Position numbers and translations under genes: made by a program. From Geomonas propionica (lineage in GTDB: Bacteria; Desulfobacterota; Desulfuromonadia; Geobacterales; Geobacteraceae), in contig NZ_JAEMHK010000002.1 of NCBI RefSeq assembly GCF_016458235.1, positions 310,001 through 374,000 on the forward strand: a stretch of DNA of 64,000 nt. The letters run 5' to 3'. The notes under the pieces are model-generated. The model was not told the origin of the DNA and made no database searches. It worked only from the letters and a program-made list of their open reading frames with translations. Position 1 is the stretch's first letter. Every line of letters starts with the position of its first letter. Positions 24,850 through 32,826 of this stretch are shown one piece after another.

Positions 24850-27126
24850 ATGAAAAGAGAATTACTTTCAGCATTTGCTTCCCTGCTGATAGCGGCGCCC
24901 GTAATGGCGTGCAATGTCGACCCGCAGATTTCCCCGGCCAACCAACGCGTCCCCGAGAAGGATCTCAGCGGCATTCCCACCCTGGTGAAACTGAACGGAC
25001 AGCCATCGAAGGACACCACTGGCTACTTCTGGGAGCAAACAGCGGGCCCGACCGTCACGCTCAGCAACCCCACCGCTGCCCAACCGTCCTTCTCCGCCCC
25101 CGAGGTCGAGTCTGCAGGGGCCACCCTTACCTTCAGGCTCACTGTCAGCGGTTGTTCTCCGCTGCAGAGTAAGAGCATCACCACCAACGTAACCTTGTCC
25201 AACGTAGTCACCAACCGCCCACCCGTGGCTTCGGCGACGTTTGCCCCGAGCGCGGTGTACGAAGGAACCCTGGTCACCCTCGACGGCGGCAACTCCTCCG
25301 ATCCCGACGGCAATACCTTGACTTATCAGTGGACGCAGCTGACCGGCTCCGCGGTCACCCTGACCGCCGACGGCGCCAAGGCGACCTTTACCGCTCCAAC
25401 AGATGTTCCCTTCCCCGACGGCACATCGCTCAGCTTCCAGCTGACCGTTTCTGATGGCACCCTTGCCAGCAGTACCGAGCAGATCGTCAATGTGCTGTGG
25501 GTCAACGATGCGCCCAAGGCGGCACTCTCCTGTCCCGAGACGGTGAACGAGGGGGCGCAGCTAACTCTGAACGGCTCCGGCTCCAGCGACAGCGACAACG
25601 GCATCGCCAGCTACAACTGGACCCAGAGCCTCGGCACGCCCAACGCCACCCTGCCGCTCTACGACGCGGCCACCGCCAGCACCCTGAGCTTCGCCGCTCC
25701 GTACCTCGACTCCGTCAACGACACCATGACCTTCAAGCTGTTGGTCACCGACGCCGGCACCCTCACCAACAGCAAGCAATGTTCCGTGAAGGTGCTCGAC
25801 ATCACCGCACCGGTACTTGCCAACGTCCCGGCGGATATGACGGCCGAGGCGGCCTCCGCAGCCGGCGCCGAAGTGGGCTTCACCCTTCCGAGCGCCAAGG
25901 ACAACGTCGACGGCGACTTGACCGTTGTGTGCGCCCCCGCCTCCGGCGCCACCTTCCCGCTGGGGACCTCCACCGTCACCTGCAGCGTTTCCGACGCCGC
26001 CAAGAACGGCGTCAGCGGCAACTTCACCATCAAGGTGCAGGACACCACCGCCCCGGCGGTGACCGCTCCCGCGGGGGTCGTGGCCGAGGCGACCGCGCCG
26101 TCCTCCCCGGTCACCATCGGCACCGCCACCGCGACCGACGCCGTCGGGGTCAAGGAGATCACCAGCGATGCACCCGCCGCGTACCCGGTAGGGACCACCG
26201 TGGTCACCTGGACCGCGCGCGACGCAGCAGGCAATAGCAGCACCGCAACGCAGTCGATAACGGTGAAGGACACCACCGCGCCGGTAGTGAATCCTCCCAC
26301 GACGGTCACCCTTGAAGCGACCGGCCCCAGCACCAACCTCGCCTTTGGATCCGCAACTGGCACCGCCCCCTCCGGGACCGCAACTGCCAGCGGCGCTTTC
26401 GGGACCGCAACTGCCAGCGACGCCGTTGGCGTCACCAGCCTGACCAGCGATGCGCCGGCCTCTTTCCCGGTCGGAACCACCGTAGTGACCTGGACCGCCA
26501 AGGATGCGGCCGGCAACACCGGTACCGCCACTCAGTCCGTCACCGTGAAGGACACCACCGCGCCGAAACTTGAGGGCGTCCCCAACGGGTTCACCCTGAT
26601 CATCGGGCAGGCCGCGACCTATGAGCCGACCGCTACCGACCTCGTCGACGGCAGCGTCCCGGTCGCCTGCACCCCGGCCTCCGGCAGCAGCTTACCCCTC
26701 GGCACCTCCACCGTCACCTGCAGCGCCAAAGACGCTCACGGTAACACCTCCAGCGCAAAGTTCGACGTCAACGTGCAGTACGGCTTCAACGGCCTGCTCG
26801 CTCCCTACGATGCCAACAAGAGCTACAAGATCAAGAGCGCCATTCCGCTTAAGTGGCAGTTCACCAACAGCAGCGGTACCGTTCTCGCCAGCGTAGCGGC
26901 CAAGCCCAGCGTCATCATTCAGCAGGTGAATAATGGCGTAGTGTCAAGCGACGTGGTCACCCTGGACGATGCCGGCTTCAGCGGGCTCCAGTACGACAGC
27001 CTGACCAACACCTGGCAGTTCAACTGGAAGACCACCGGTTACGGCGACGGTTTGTACAACGTCTACATCCTGAGCGGCCTTCCCGGCCAGAAAATCGGCC
27101 CCTTCAGCGTGAAGCTCGCGAAGTAG
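24850..27126 (+). CDS. Exported multi-domain HYR/PKD-type beta-sandwich protein
   Basis: The 758-residue protein has an N-terminal signal (cleavage near VMAC, possibly lipidated at the cysteine) and then tandem Ig-like modules. Residues about 30-320 hold PKD/cadherin-like domains with SSDPDGNTLTYQW-type motifs. About 325-620 holds four hyalin-repeat (HYR) modules, each ending in a version of YPVGTTVVTWTARDAAGN and starting DTTAP. The C-terminal 130 residues form a different domain. Such proteins act in surface adhesion or matrix structure. AAGGAGG precedes the chosen ATG at 24850 by eight bases. Two 19-bp copies at 26374 and 26401 create an internal Gly/Thr/Ala-rich expansion. Confidence 0.85.
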   Translation: MKRELLSAFASLLIAAPVMACNVDPQISPANQRVPEKDLSGIPTLVKLNGQPSKDTTGYFWEQTAGPTVTLSNPTAAQPSFSAPEVESAGATLTFRLTVSGCSPLQSKSITTNVTLSNVVTNRPPVASATFAPSAVYEGTLVTLDGGNSSDPDGNTLTYQWTQLTGSAVTLTADGAKATFTAPTDVPFPDGTSLSFQLTVSDGTLASSTEQIVNVLWVNDAPKAALSCPETVNEGAQLTLNGSGSSDSDNGIASYNWTQSLGTPNATLPLYDAATASTLSFAAPYLDSVNDTMTFKLLVTDAGTLTNSKQCSVKVLDITAPVLANVPADMTAEAASAAGAEVGFTLPSAKDNVDGDLTVVCAPASGATFPLGTSTVTCSVSDAAKNGVSGNFTIKVQDTTAPAVTAPAGVVAEATAPSSPVTIGTATATDAVGVKEITSDAPAAYPVGTTVVTWTARDAAGNSSTATQSITVKDTTAPVVNPPTTVTLEATGPSTNLAFGSATGTAPSGTATASGAFGTATASDAVGVTSLTSDAPASFPVGTTVVTWTAKDAAGNTGTATQSVTVKDTTAPKLEGVPNGFTLIIGQAATYEPTATDLVDGSVPVACTPASGSSLPLGTSTVTCSAKDAHGNTSSAKFDVNVQYGFNGLLAPYDANKSYKIKSAIPLKWQFTNSSGTVLASVAAKPSVIIQQVNNGVVSSDVVTLDDAGFSGLQYDSLTNTWQFNWKTTGYGDGLYNVYILSGLPGQKIGPFSVKLAK

Positions 27127-27150
27127 GTGAAATCAGCAGCAAACAACAAA

Positions 27151-27184
27151 AAGGAGGCGGGGAATTCCCCGCCTTCTTTTTTCG
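27151..27184 (+). terminator. Rho-independent terminator after the HYR gene
   Basis: AGGCGGGG and CCCCGCCT pair around AATT and are followed by TCTTTTTT. Confidence 0.92.
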
Positions 27185-27202
27185 TTTCAAAACAAGCGTA
27201 TC

Positions 27203-27302
27203 TCACGCAAAGACGCCAAGAGCTAAGAACCTTTTCCAGGCCCCTGAAGCGTTTCAACCCCGATTTGGTTTCCTTTGCGTCTCTGCGGCTTTGCGTTACA
27301 AA
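27203..27302. repeat. ACGCAAAG palindromic element, copy B
   Basis: The element starts CACGCAAAGACGCCAAG and ends CTCTGCGGCTTTGCGTT, so its ends are inverted. The centre contains CAGGCCCC and CCCGATTT, also found in copy C. No gene is seen in 27127-27471 beyond these repeats and the terminator. Confidence 0.8.
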
Positions 27303-27367
27303 ATGGTTTTTCGGTCTTGCTCTTAGCTGAGCACGGTAAAAAGGCGACAAGGCAAAAGCGTTATTTA

Positions 27368-27467
27368 ACGCAAAGACGCAGAGTCGCTAAGAAAACCTTT
27401 TTCAGGCCCCCAAGAGTTTCATCCCGATTTTGTTTCCTTTGCGTCTCTGCGGCTTTGCGTTGCAAAA
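27368..27467. repeat. ACGCAAAG palindromic element, copy C
   Basis: A second copy of the 100-bp element in the same orientation, starting AACGCAAAGACGCAGAG and ending CTCTGCGGCTTTGCGTT. The ends pair better than those of copy B. Confidence 0.8.
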
Positions 27468-27471
27468 CTGT

Positions 27472-29379
27472 TTATCGGTTGCTGGCAGTGTCGCGGAGCC
27501 CTTGCGCCAGCGGTTGGTGATGGACGATGTGCAGGGTCTTGCAGGCGCGGGTGATGGCGACGTACAGGAGGTTCCGGTCCGGGTCGGTCTGGCGGTAGTC
27601 GTAGGAACTGGGGTTGTAGAGGATGACGTTGGAGAACTCGACGCCTTTGATGGCGTGCGCATGGATCACCTGGACGCCGGGCAGGAAGGAAACCTCACCT
27701 TCCGCGTGCAGACCGGGAACACCGGCGAGCGCCGCGTGCAGGGCTTTGACATCCGCCTTCTTCTTGCAGATCACGCCGGTCAGCGATGTGGGGGCAGCCT
27801 GCACCAGCGCCTCCACGAGTTCCCGGATCTTCGCCATCGACTCAACCGGGTTCTTCGTCGGATGAAAGCCGAGCGCACCGGAATGGGCCTTGGTGGTGTC
27901 GGCACTGCGGCCGCTTACTCGTGCGGCCAGATCGACGATCTCCTTGGGGCAGCGATAGGACACGGTCAGGTTCTCCTTTTCGAGCCCCTGCGACTGTAGC
28001 TGGGCTATTACGCTGGAGAAGCCTTGGGAGTCGAGGAAACTAAGAATCTGCTGCTTTTCGTCGGCGCAGATGGTTAGGCTGCGCGCCACGGAAGTGGCGG
28101 CCACGATGGTGCGCAGCTCAAGCGAGGAGAGATCCTGGGCCTCGTCGACCACGATGTGGTCGTAGGCGTTGAGCGCACCGAGGACGACAGCACCGGCCGG
28201 CCGCCGCAGTTGAGCCAGGCGGAGCAGGATGCTGGCGTCGGAAAACGAGACCGTCCGCTCCTTCGCCGCGAACTTCCTCTGGGCCACCTGCTGGAACTCC
28301 GCGCCGGAGTCCGTGCAGAGGGCGGCGACGACATAGTCCTGCATGAGAAAGCGCCACAGGTCGGTGACCGGCTCGATCTTCGTGGTCTCCTTCACGTACT
28401 TCGCCAGAAGAGCCGGCACCCTGCTGCTCTTTTTCTGCGCCCCGAAGGGATCGTCGAAGACCGTCTTCAGCGAGTGGACGCCAAGGGCCGCGAGCGCCGT
28501 CAGGGACCAGGCGCTGTAGGTGTCGACGCGGACCGGGCCCAGCAGGGTGTCGCTACTTTGCTTGACGTAATCACGCAGGACGCGGTTGAACATGAGCACG
28601 ATGCACCGCTCCGGGCGGTACTTCTCTGGTGCGTCGTACATGAGAAACGAGAGTCGGTGCAGCGCCACCGTGGTCTTGCCCGCTCCGGCCGCGCCGTTAA
28701 TAACGACAACGCCGTCCCTGAGCTTAGTGATGGCCCGGAACTGTTCCGGGGAGATCAGGGCGGCGATGGAATCCACCATGCGGTGATCCTCGGTCCGCTC
28801 CTTGGTGTCGGCGGTCGACTCGACGGCGCCGCCGTTCTTATGCCACTCACCACCCCGCAGTTCGTAGGTCTCTGAGGGGGTCTCGATGCGGGTCAGCATC
28901 TTCCTGCCGATGGTCACCTTGTCCCGGCGGGTGATCACCCCTTCCCTCTCGATGCCTCGGATGGTGAGCTCGTACTCCTCGCCGATGTCATACCCCTCGT
29001 AGAAGGGGCCGGTGATCTCCGCCTTTCTCCAGTCGATGATGACCACCCGCTGGCCGTCCATGAGCGTCTGGTTGCCGATCAGGTATTCCTTCTTGCCGAT
29101 ACGGCGGTCGTTATCGTGGATGCCGAGGATGCCGAAGTAGGGAGAGGCCTGCTGGGCAAACTCGTGCAGGTATTTGCGCGGCGAGTGGTGCCCGTGCTCG
29201 ATCAGTTTTTCCGCGATATCGTTCTTCTCGCGCCAATCCACCGAGTTAAGGCGCTGCTGTTCCAGCTCCTTCGTGTACGCCTCGTGTCTCCCGATCGTCT
29301 GCAGCCGGTCCACCGCGTACCGCTCGATCGCCTCATGAACCCTGTCCAGCCGCTCTATTTCCTGTTGTACGATTTCCAT
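27472..29379 (-). CDS. UvrD/HelD-like superfamily 1 helicase
   Basis: The 635-residue protein is an SF1A ATPase of the UvrD/HelD (helicase IV) type. It has a 190-residue N-terminal region rich in charged helices as in HelD, Walker A GAAGAGKTT near residue 230, Walker B VDEAQDLSS near 414, and C-terminal motifs GVEFSNVILY and LLYVAITRA. HelD relatives can remove RNA polymerase or unwind DNA; the role here is not determined. I use the ATG at 29379, with GGGGAG upstream. Its leader, including the start codon, is copied at 36686-36848 and in part at 35147. Confidence 0.88.
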   Translation of the reverse strand: MEIVQQEIERLDRVHEAIERYAVDRLQTIGRHEAYTKELEQQRLNSVDWREKNDIAEKLIEHGHHSPRKYLHEFAQQASPYFGILGIHDNDRRIGKKEYLIGNQTLMDGQRVVIIDWRKAEITGPFYEGYDIGEEYELTIRGIEREGVITRRDKVTIGRKMLTRIETPSETYELRGGEWHKNGGAVESTADTKERTEDHRMVDSIAALISPEQFRAITKLRDGVVVINGAAGAGKTTVALHRLSFLMYDAPEKYRPERCIVLMFNRVLRDYVKQSSDTLLGPVRVDTYSAWSLTALAALGVHSLKTVFDDPFGAQKKSSRVPALLAKYVKETTKIEPVTDLWRFLMQDYVVAALCTDSGAEFQQVAQRKFAAKERTVSFSDASILLRLAQLRRPAGAVVLGALNAYDHIVVDEAQDLSSLELRTIVAATSVARSLTICADEKQQILSFLDSQGFSSVIAQLQSQGLEKENLTVSYRCPKEIVDLAARVSGRSADTTKAHSGALGFHPTKNPVESMAKIRELVEALVQAAPTSLTGVICKKKADVKALHAALAGVPGLHAEGEVSFLPGVQVIHAHAIKGVEFSNVILYNPSSYDYRQTDPDRNLLYVAITRACKTLHIVHHQPLAQGLRDTASNR

Positions 29380-29404
29380 CAACTCCCCACAGCCAAAACA
29401 TAAA

Positions 29405-29440
29405 AAAGCACCCGCAGGAAAAGCCGCAAGTGCCCTTTAA
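29405..29440 (-). terminator. Terminator hairpin between the YjjJ-like and helicase genes
   Basis: On the minus strand GCACTTGCGG and CCTGCGGGTGC pair with G-U wobbles around TTTT and are followed by TTTTTT. It should end the upstream transcript, yet lies only about 26 bases before the helicase start. The same hairpin recurs at 31086, 35173 and 36789. Confidence 0.75.
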
Positions 29441-29546
29441 CTTGATCCTTCCAGATGATTCTATATCACCCAGTTTAATACTGCCGACAATACACTTAGA
29501 TTCAGGTACTTTTCAAGCCTTTCTTCGCCGATATCTGTGCTGCCCC

Positions 29547-30905
29547 CTAAGGAATCAGGCGCGGCCCGTTTTCGAGGCTTTGGACCTTCCCGAGATTGTC
29601 CGCACAGATTTGCCTGAACCTATCCGAGATCCTCTCGTCGACCGAGGCCCTCTCCCAGAACGCGACGGCCGCTGCCAGGGCGGAGCTCCATTGGTCGGCG
29701 GCGAGGGTCGAGAAGACGGGGGGCTTAAAGATGCGCTCTGGTGCTGCCCCATCCATGGGGCGGTAGAACATCGGGAGCATGTCATACGCAGGCCTGAGCG
29801 TAAAGCGGCCGGCAGACATGGCAACGAGAGACACGTTACCAAAATGCTTATCAGTATTCGCTATCAGGTCACCGAATACCCACAACCATCTGAGGTTCCT
29901 CGCCTCCTCCGGGCTCAGCCTCTTGTCAGCCTCCATCCTGTCTGCCGCCGCAACCCAGTTATCTTGCCTGCCGTAGAATTCGTTATCGATAGCTCGAAGA
30001 GAAATCATGGGCAGCCGGCCGGATCGCCCTACCCTGTCAAAACGGGCAACCTCTAGAAACACTCTGTCTCCAGCTTCAATCAAAGCGGTCTTCACCGCAG
30101 GTATCCCAAGTTCGTTGACAAGGTCCAGGGCAAGGTGCTCGCAGATGAGAAGATCGGCCCAGCGACGTCCTTCAACGGAATGAACAGGAGGGGAAAACTT
30201 CACCAGGAGGTGCTCGATCTCCCCGTTTCTATCCACCATAACGGTAAATTTCGGCTGCTCCCCCCCTGCGGAAGACCCGACAGGTTGCCCCTCCATAGCG
30301 TCCTTCGCCATCTCTGGGTAGGCGGTTAGTAGCTGGTCCTGGGTAAGCAGGGCAAACTTCTCATGCGATAAGCTGAAATACCGGTCCAGAGATTCGCGAC
30401 CGATAATCAGGTTTCCCATCACGTCCTCGCCCCGGCAGGCAAGGGCCACGAGCACGTGGTCATCGGTCCAATCGAAAATGCGAGACGGAAGAGAAAGAGC
30501 TTCCGACAGGCGCCTGACAAAAGCGCGCCCGGTGAAACCGTCGGGGCGGAGATCCGAGAGAAACCATGGGAGGCTTTTGTACTGAACAGCCCCCTCACCC
30601 TTTGGCTGCCACAGATACTCATCATGTCCTATCGCACTTAACACACCAATGGAAGAAGCATTACCGTCTTGGTCAACACGAAAGACAGGGAAATCCCCCC
30701 CGACCCCTCTGAGATCCCTTCTGAGGGTATAGCGCCTTGTGCGTGCATTGCCGATAATTACGATCTTGTCGGACACCCGCGAGATGAGTCGCGAGACAGA
30801 AGGCTGACTTAGCTTGAGCCGCTCTTGTATATCTTCTGAGGTACGAACGCCGGTAGCGAGGTACGCCAGAAGTCTCGTTTCGTTATCGGACAGGGTGCGG
30901 GACAC
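29547..30905 (-). CDS. HipA-family kinase-like protein of YjjJ (HipH) type
   Basis: The 452-residue protein has an N-terminal winged helix-turn-helix (about 1-65) and a HipA-like kinase region, the arrangement of E. coli YjjJ. HipA kinases are toxins that phosphorylate aminoacyl-tRNA synthetases. The C-terminal half carries FGDLIANTDKHFGNVSL (catalytic aspartate and metal-binding asparagine) and AYDMLPM (DFG-like). There is no HipB antitoxin gene; the fused winged helix may replace it. The start is GTG with AAGG six bases upstream. A dyad at 30933 just before the start may be its own operator. Confidence 0.85.
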   Translation of the reverse strand: MSRTLSDNETRLLAYLATGVRTSEDIQERLKLSQPSVSRLISRVSDKIVIIGNARTRRYTLRRDLRGVGGDFPVFRVDQDGNASSIGVLSAIGHDEYLWQPKGEGAVQYKSLPWFLSDLRPDGFTGRAFVRRLSEALSLPSRIFDWTDDHVLVALACRGEDVMGNLIIGRESLDRYFSLSHEKFALLTQDQLLTAYPEMAKDAMEGQPVGSSAGGEQPKFTVMVDRNGEIEHLLVKFSPPVHSVEGRRWADLLICEHLALDLVNELGIPAVKTALIEAGDRVFLEVARFDRVGRSGRLPMISLRAIDNEFYGRQDNWVAAADRMEADKRLSPEEARNLRWLWVFGDLIANTDKHFGNVSLVAMSAGRFTLRPAYDMLPMFYRPMDGAAPERIFKPPVFSTLAADQWSSALAAAVAFWERASVDERISDRFRQICADNLGKVQSLENGPRLIP

Positions 30906-30932
30906 GGAATGCCTTGTAATATGAATGGATTG

Positions 30933-30946
30933 GTGAATAGATTCAC
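30933..30946. promoter_or_regulatory. Putative autoregulatory operator
   Basis: GTGAAT and ATTCAC are perfect arms two bases apart, flanked by further GAAT/ATTC halves. The site is 28 bases upstream of the YjjJ-like start codon, where its helix-turn-helix could bind. Confidence 0.4.
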
Positions 30947-31085
30947 GAATACATTTCTAGCAGAGTTCTTATGTTTTATCAATATCTAAGCACAGTACTT
31001 GGGATGCCCGTGAATAGAAAAGGTCAAGCATCAGATTCGAAAGGCCGCCCTCCGATCCTCATTCACATCCCTAAGCAGCATAAAA

Positions 31086-31125
31086 AAAGCACCCGCAGGA
31101 AACCCCGCAAGTGCCTTGTAACGTC
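31086..31125. repeat. Copy of the GCAC-rich terminator hairpin
   Basis: The AAAAAGCACCCGCAGG / GCAAGTGCCTT hairpin of 29405 reappears here with little of its flanks, in the otherwise featureless 30906-31283 gap. In the minus orientation it keeps the T-run. Confidence 0.75.
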
Positions 31126-31283
31126 TGTAATATGAAAAACTGAGCATGCCGATTCCGCTCGGGGCAAACCTGTGTCATCCATCACCCCTTGTTCACCTCA
31201 AGGCACGTGGCCACCGCAAAGTGATATACTGTCAATGCATTGAAGCCACAGTTACAGCCAGGCGTTTCCTGCGTAGGGATTTC

Positions 31284-31508
31284 ATGACGGAGGGGAAAAT
31301 TAAGGCCGGGTTAATACTGGTAACCCTCGCACTGTATGGCACCCCTCTGTTTGCCGAAACCAACCGCATCCTTTGTCAGCATTAGACGATTACCGTGCTT
31401 GCCGAAACAAAAGCAATGTCGGATGTCGGATGTGAGGCTGTGCACGTTGGCGGTGCCTTTCTCACCTCGCTCGATTTGAACCATAAGGCTTTCCAAGAAG
31501 TTGCCTAA
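31284..31508 (+). pseudogene. Possible remnant of a small exported protein
   Basis: An ATG at 31284 opens 33 codons that look like a signal peptide (hydrophobic core LILVTLALY, then FAET), stopped by TAG at 31383. The same frame then continues open for 40 more codons to TAA at 31506. I do not recognise the protein. It may be a decayed gene, a very small secreted peptide, or chance. Nothing else is seen between 31386 and 31661. Confidence 0.25.
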
Positions 31509-31661
31509 ACTCATTTTTCAAAGCAAGGCAACGGGTCGATGTTCGTCCGCCAGTTGTTGCACGAGGGGTTGCCAAACGATTAGCCGCAAAAGAGAGATCC
31601 TTTTACATAGCACCGTCCGGTGCTAGCTGCATCCAATCTGACGATGGAAAGGAGAGACGGT

Positions 31662-32072
31662 ATGAGAAACCTTATGACAGCCGCGCTGGTCCTTTTAACA
31701 ACCGCCGTGTTGATGGGCATGGGTAGCCTGGGGGGCGCACCGGAGGGAGAGGTGCCCAAAACGGATGAGAACATCAAGGTGCAGCTTACCGACCGCTCCG
31801 GAATGAAAATCGAATTAACCAGGTTTTCCATGAACGGCAAGGTCTTTCTTGAGGGAAAACGAGGGGCGGGAGACATGAGCGTCTTCTTCCACGACCTGAA
31901 AGAAATCGACCTTGGTCCTGTCAGTGGCGATACGGTGCCGGCCGATCTGCTGCTCAAATCCGGGCGTCGCCTCCAACTCAATATACGGACGGGTGCCGTC
32001 TTCCACGGAGACGCGGGAGACGGAGCCTACCAGATCTCCGCGCCTGACGTGAACCGGATCCACATTCACTAG
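31662..32072 (+). CDS. Exported hypothetical protein
   Basis: The 136-residue protein has a signal peptide (about residues 1-25, core ALVLLTTAVLMG). The mature part is beta-rich, with alternating patterns such as VQLTDRSGMKIELTRF and SGRRLQLNIRTG, and I know no family for it. GGAG lies seven bases before the ATG at 31662. It is upstream of the broken radical SAM gene and the adenosine-specific kinase on the same strand. Confidence 0.6.
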   Translation: MRNLMTAALVLLTTAVLMGMGSLGGAPEGEVPKTDENIKVQLTDRSGMKIELTRFSMNGKVFLEGKRGAGDMSVFFHDLKEIDLGPVSGDTVPADLLLKSGRRLQLNIRTGAVFHGDAGDGAYQISAPDVNRIHIH

Positions 32073-32136
32073 CTAAGGGCAAAGACGACGAAGCGAAAGA
32101 ATCCCGAAACTTGACACGGGAAACGCAGGGGGAGCC

Positions 32137-32262
32137 ATGAAAGAGGCCCTGTTTTTCGAGCGGGGAGCAGGGAACACGGTGCGCTGCAACCTTTGCCGCT
32201 TCCGCTGTCACATAGCCGATGGCGCCCGTGGCACCTTGCCATTCAAAGGGAGAAACCCATGA
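32137..32262 (+). pseudogene. Truncated AmmeMemoRadiSam radical SAM enzyme (N-terminus only)
   Basis: A 41-codon frame with GGGGGAG upstream encodes MKEALFFERG, then RCNLCRFRCHIADGARGT. This matches the start of the radical SAM protein of the AMMECR1-Memo-radical SAM trio, with its N-terminal cysteine cluster. The sequence then leaves the family where a CG motif is expected and ends at a TGA that overlaps the ATG of the next gene. The SAM-binding CxxxCxxC core is absent. The junction looks like a deletion that joined this start to the adenosine-specific kinase gene. Confidence 0.6.
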
Positions 32263-32747
32263 ACGTGGAAATACACGACGTACAAATCGAGTACCCCGAG
32301 GGATGCAACATCATCATAGGCCAGACACACTTCATCAAGACGGCCGAAGACCTGTACGAAGTCATCGCCACGACGGTACCGCAGGCCCGCTTCGGAGTCG
32401 CCTTTACCGAGGCATCCGGCCCGTGCCTGATCAGGACCGAGGGGAATGACGAGGAGTTGGTCCAGGGATGTGTGCAGGTACTCAATGCCATCGGCGCCGG
32501 TCATGTCTTCTGCGTTCTGCTGCGCGACGCCTACCCCATAAACGTCCTCAACCAAATCAAGAACTGCCCTGAGGTGTGCCATATTTACTGCGCCACCGCA
32601 AATCCGCTCCAGGTAATCGTTGCCTCGACGCTCCAGGGGTGGGGGATCCTCGGGGTCATCGACGGGCTGCCGCCCAAAGGGGTTGAGACGGACGAGGACC
32701 GGCAGGAGCGGCGCGACCTGCTGCGCCGTATCGGTTACAAGCGCTGA
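32259..32747 (+). CDS. Adenosine-specific kinase (DUF355 family)
   Basis: The 162-residue protein belongs to a small conserved family annotated as adenosine-specific kinase from structural work on an archaeal member. It has the family beginning (EYPEGCNIIIGQTHFIKT), a GVAFTEASGPCLIR segment, and a NCPEVCHIYCATANPLQVIVA block followed by a glycine-rich GVIDG segment. AGGGAG lies before the ATG at 32259. That ATG overlaps the stop of the truncated radical SAM frame, so it may be translated by coupling. The physiological role is poorly known. Confidence 0.82.
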   Translation: MNVEIHDVQIEYPEGCNIIIGQTHFIKTAEDLYEVIATTVPQARFGVAFTEASGPCLIRTEGNDEELVQGCVQVLNAIGAGHVFCVLLRDAYPINVLNQIKNCPEVCHIYCATANPLQVIVASTLQGWGILGVIDGLPPKGVETDEDRQERRDLLRRIGYKR

Positions 32748-32826
32748 GAAATTCAGAGGCGTGATGGGAAAATGACAATTTCAAGGGGGCCGCATCCAAC
32801 AGGTGCGCCTCGGACACGAGTGGCTC

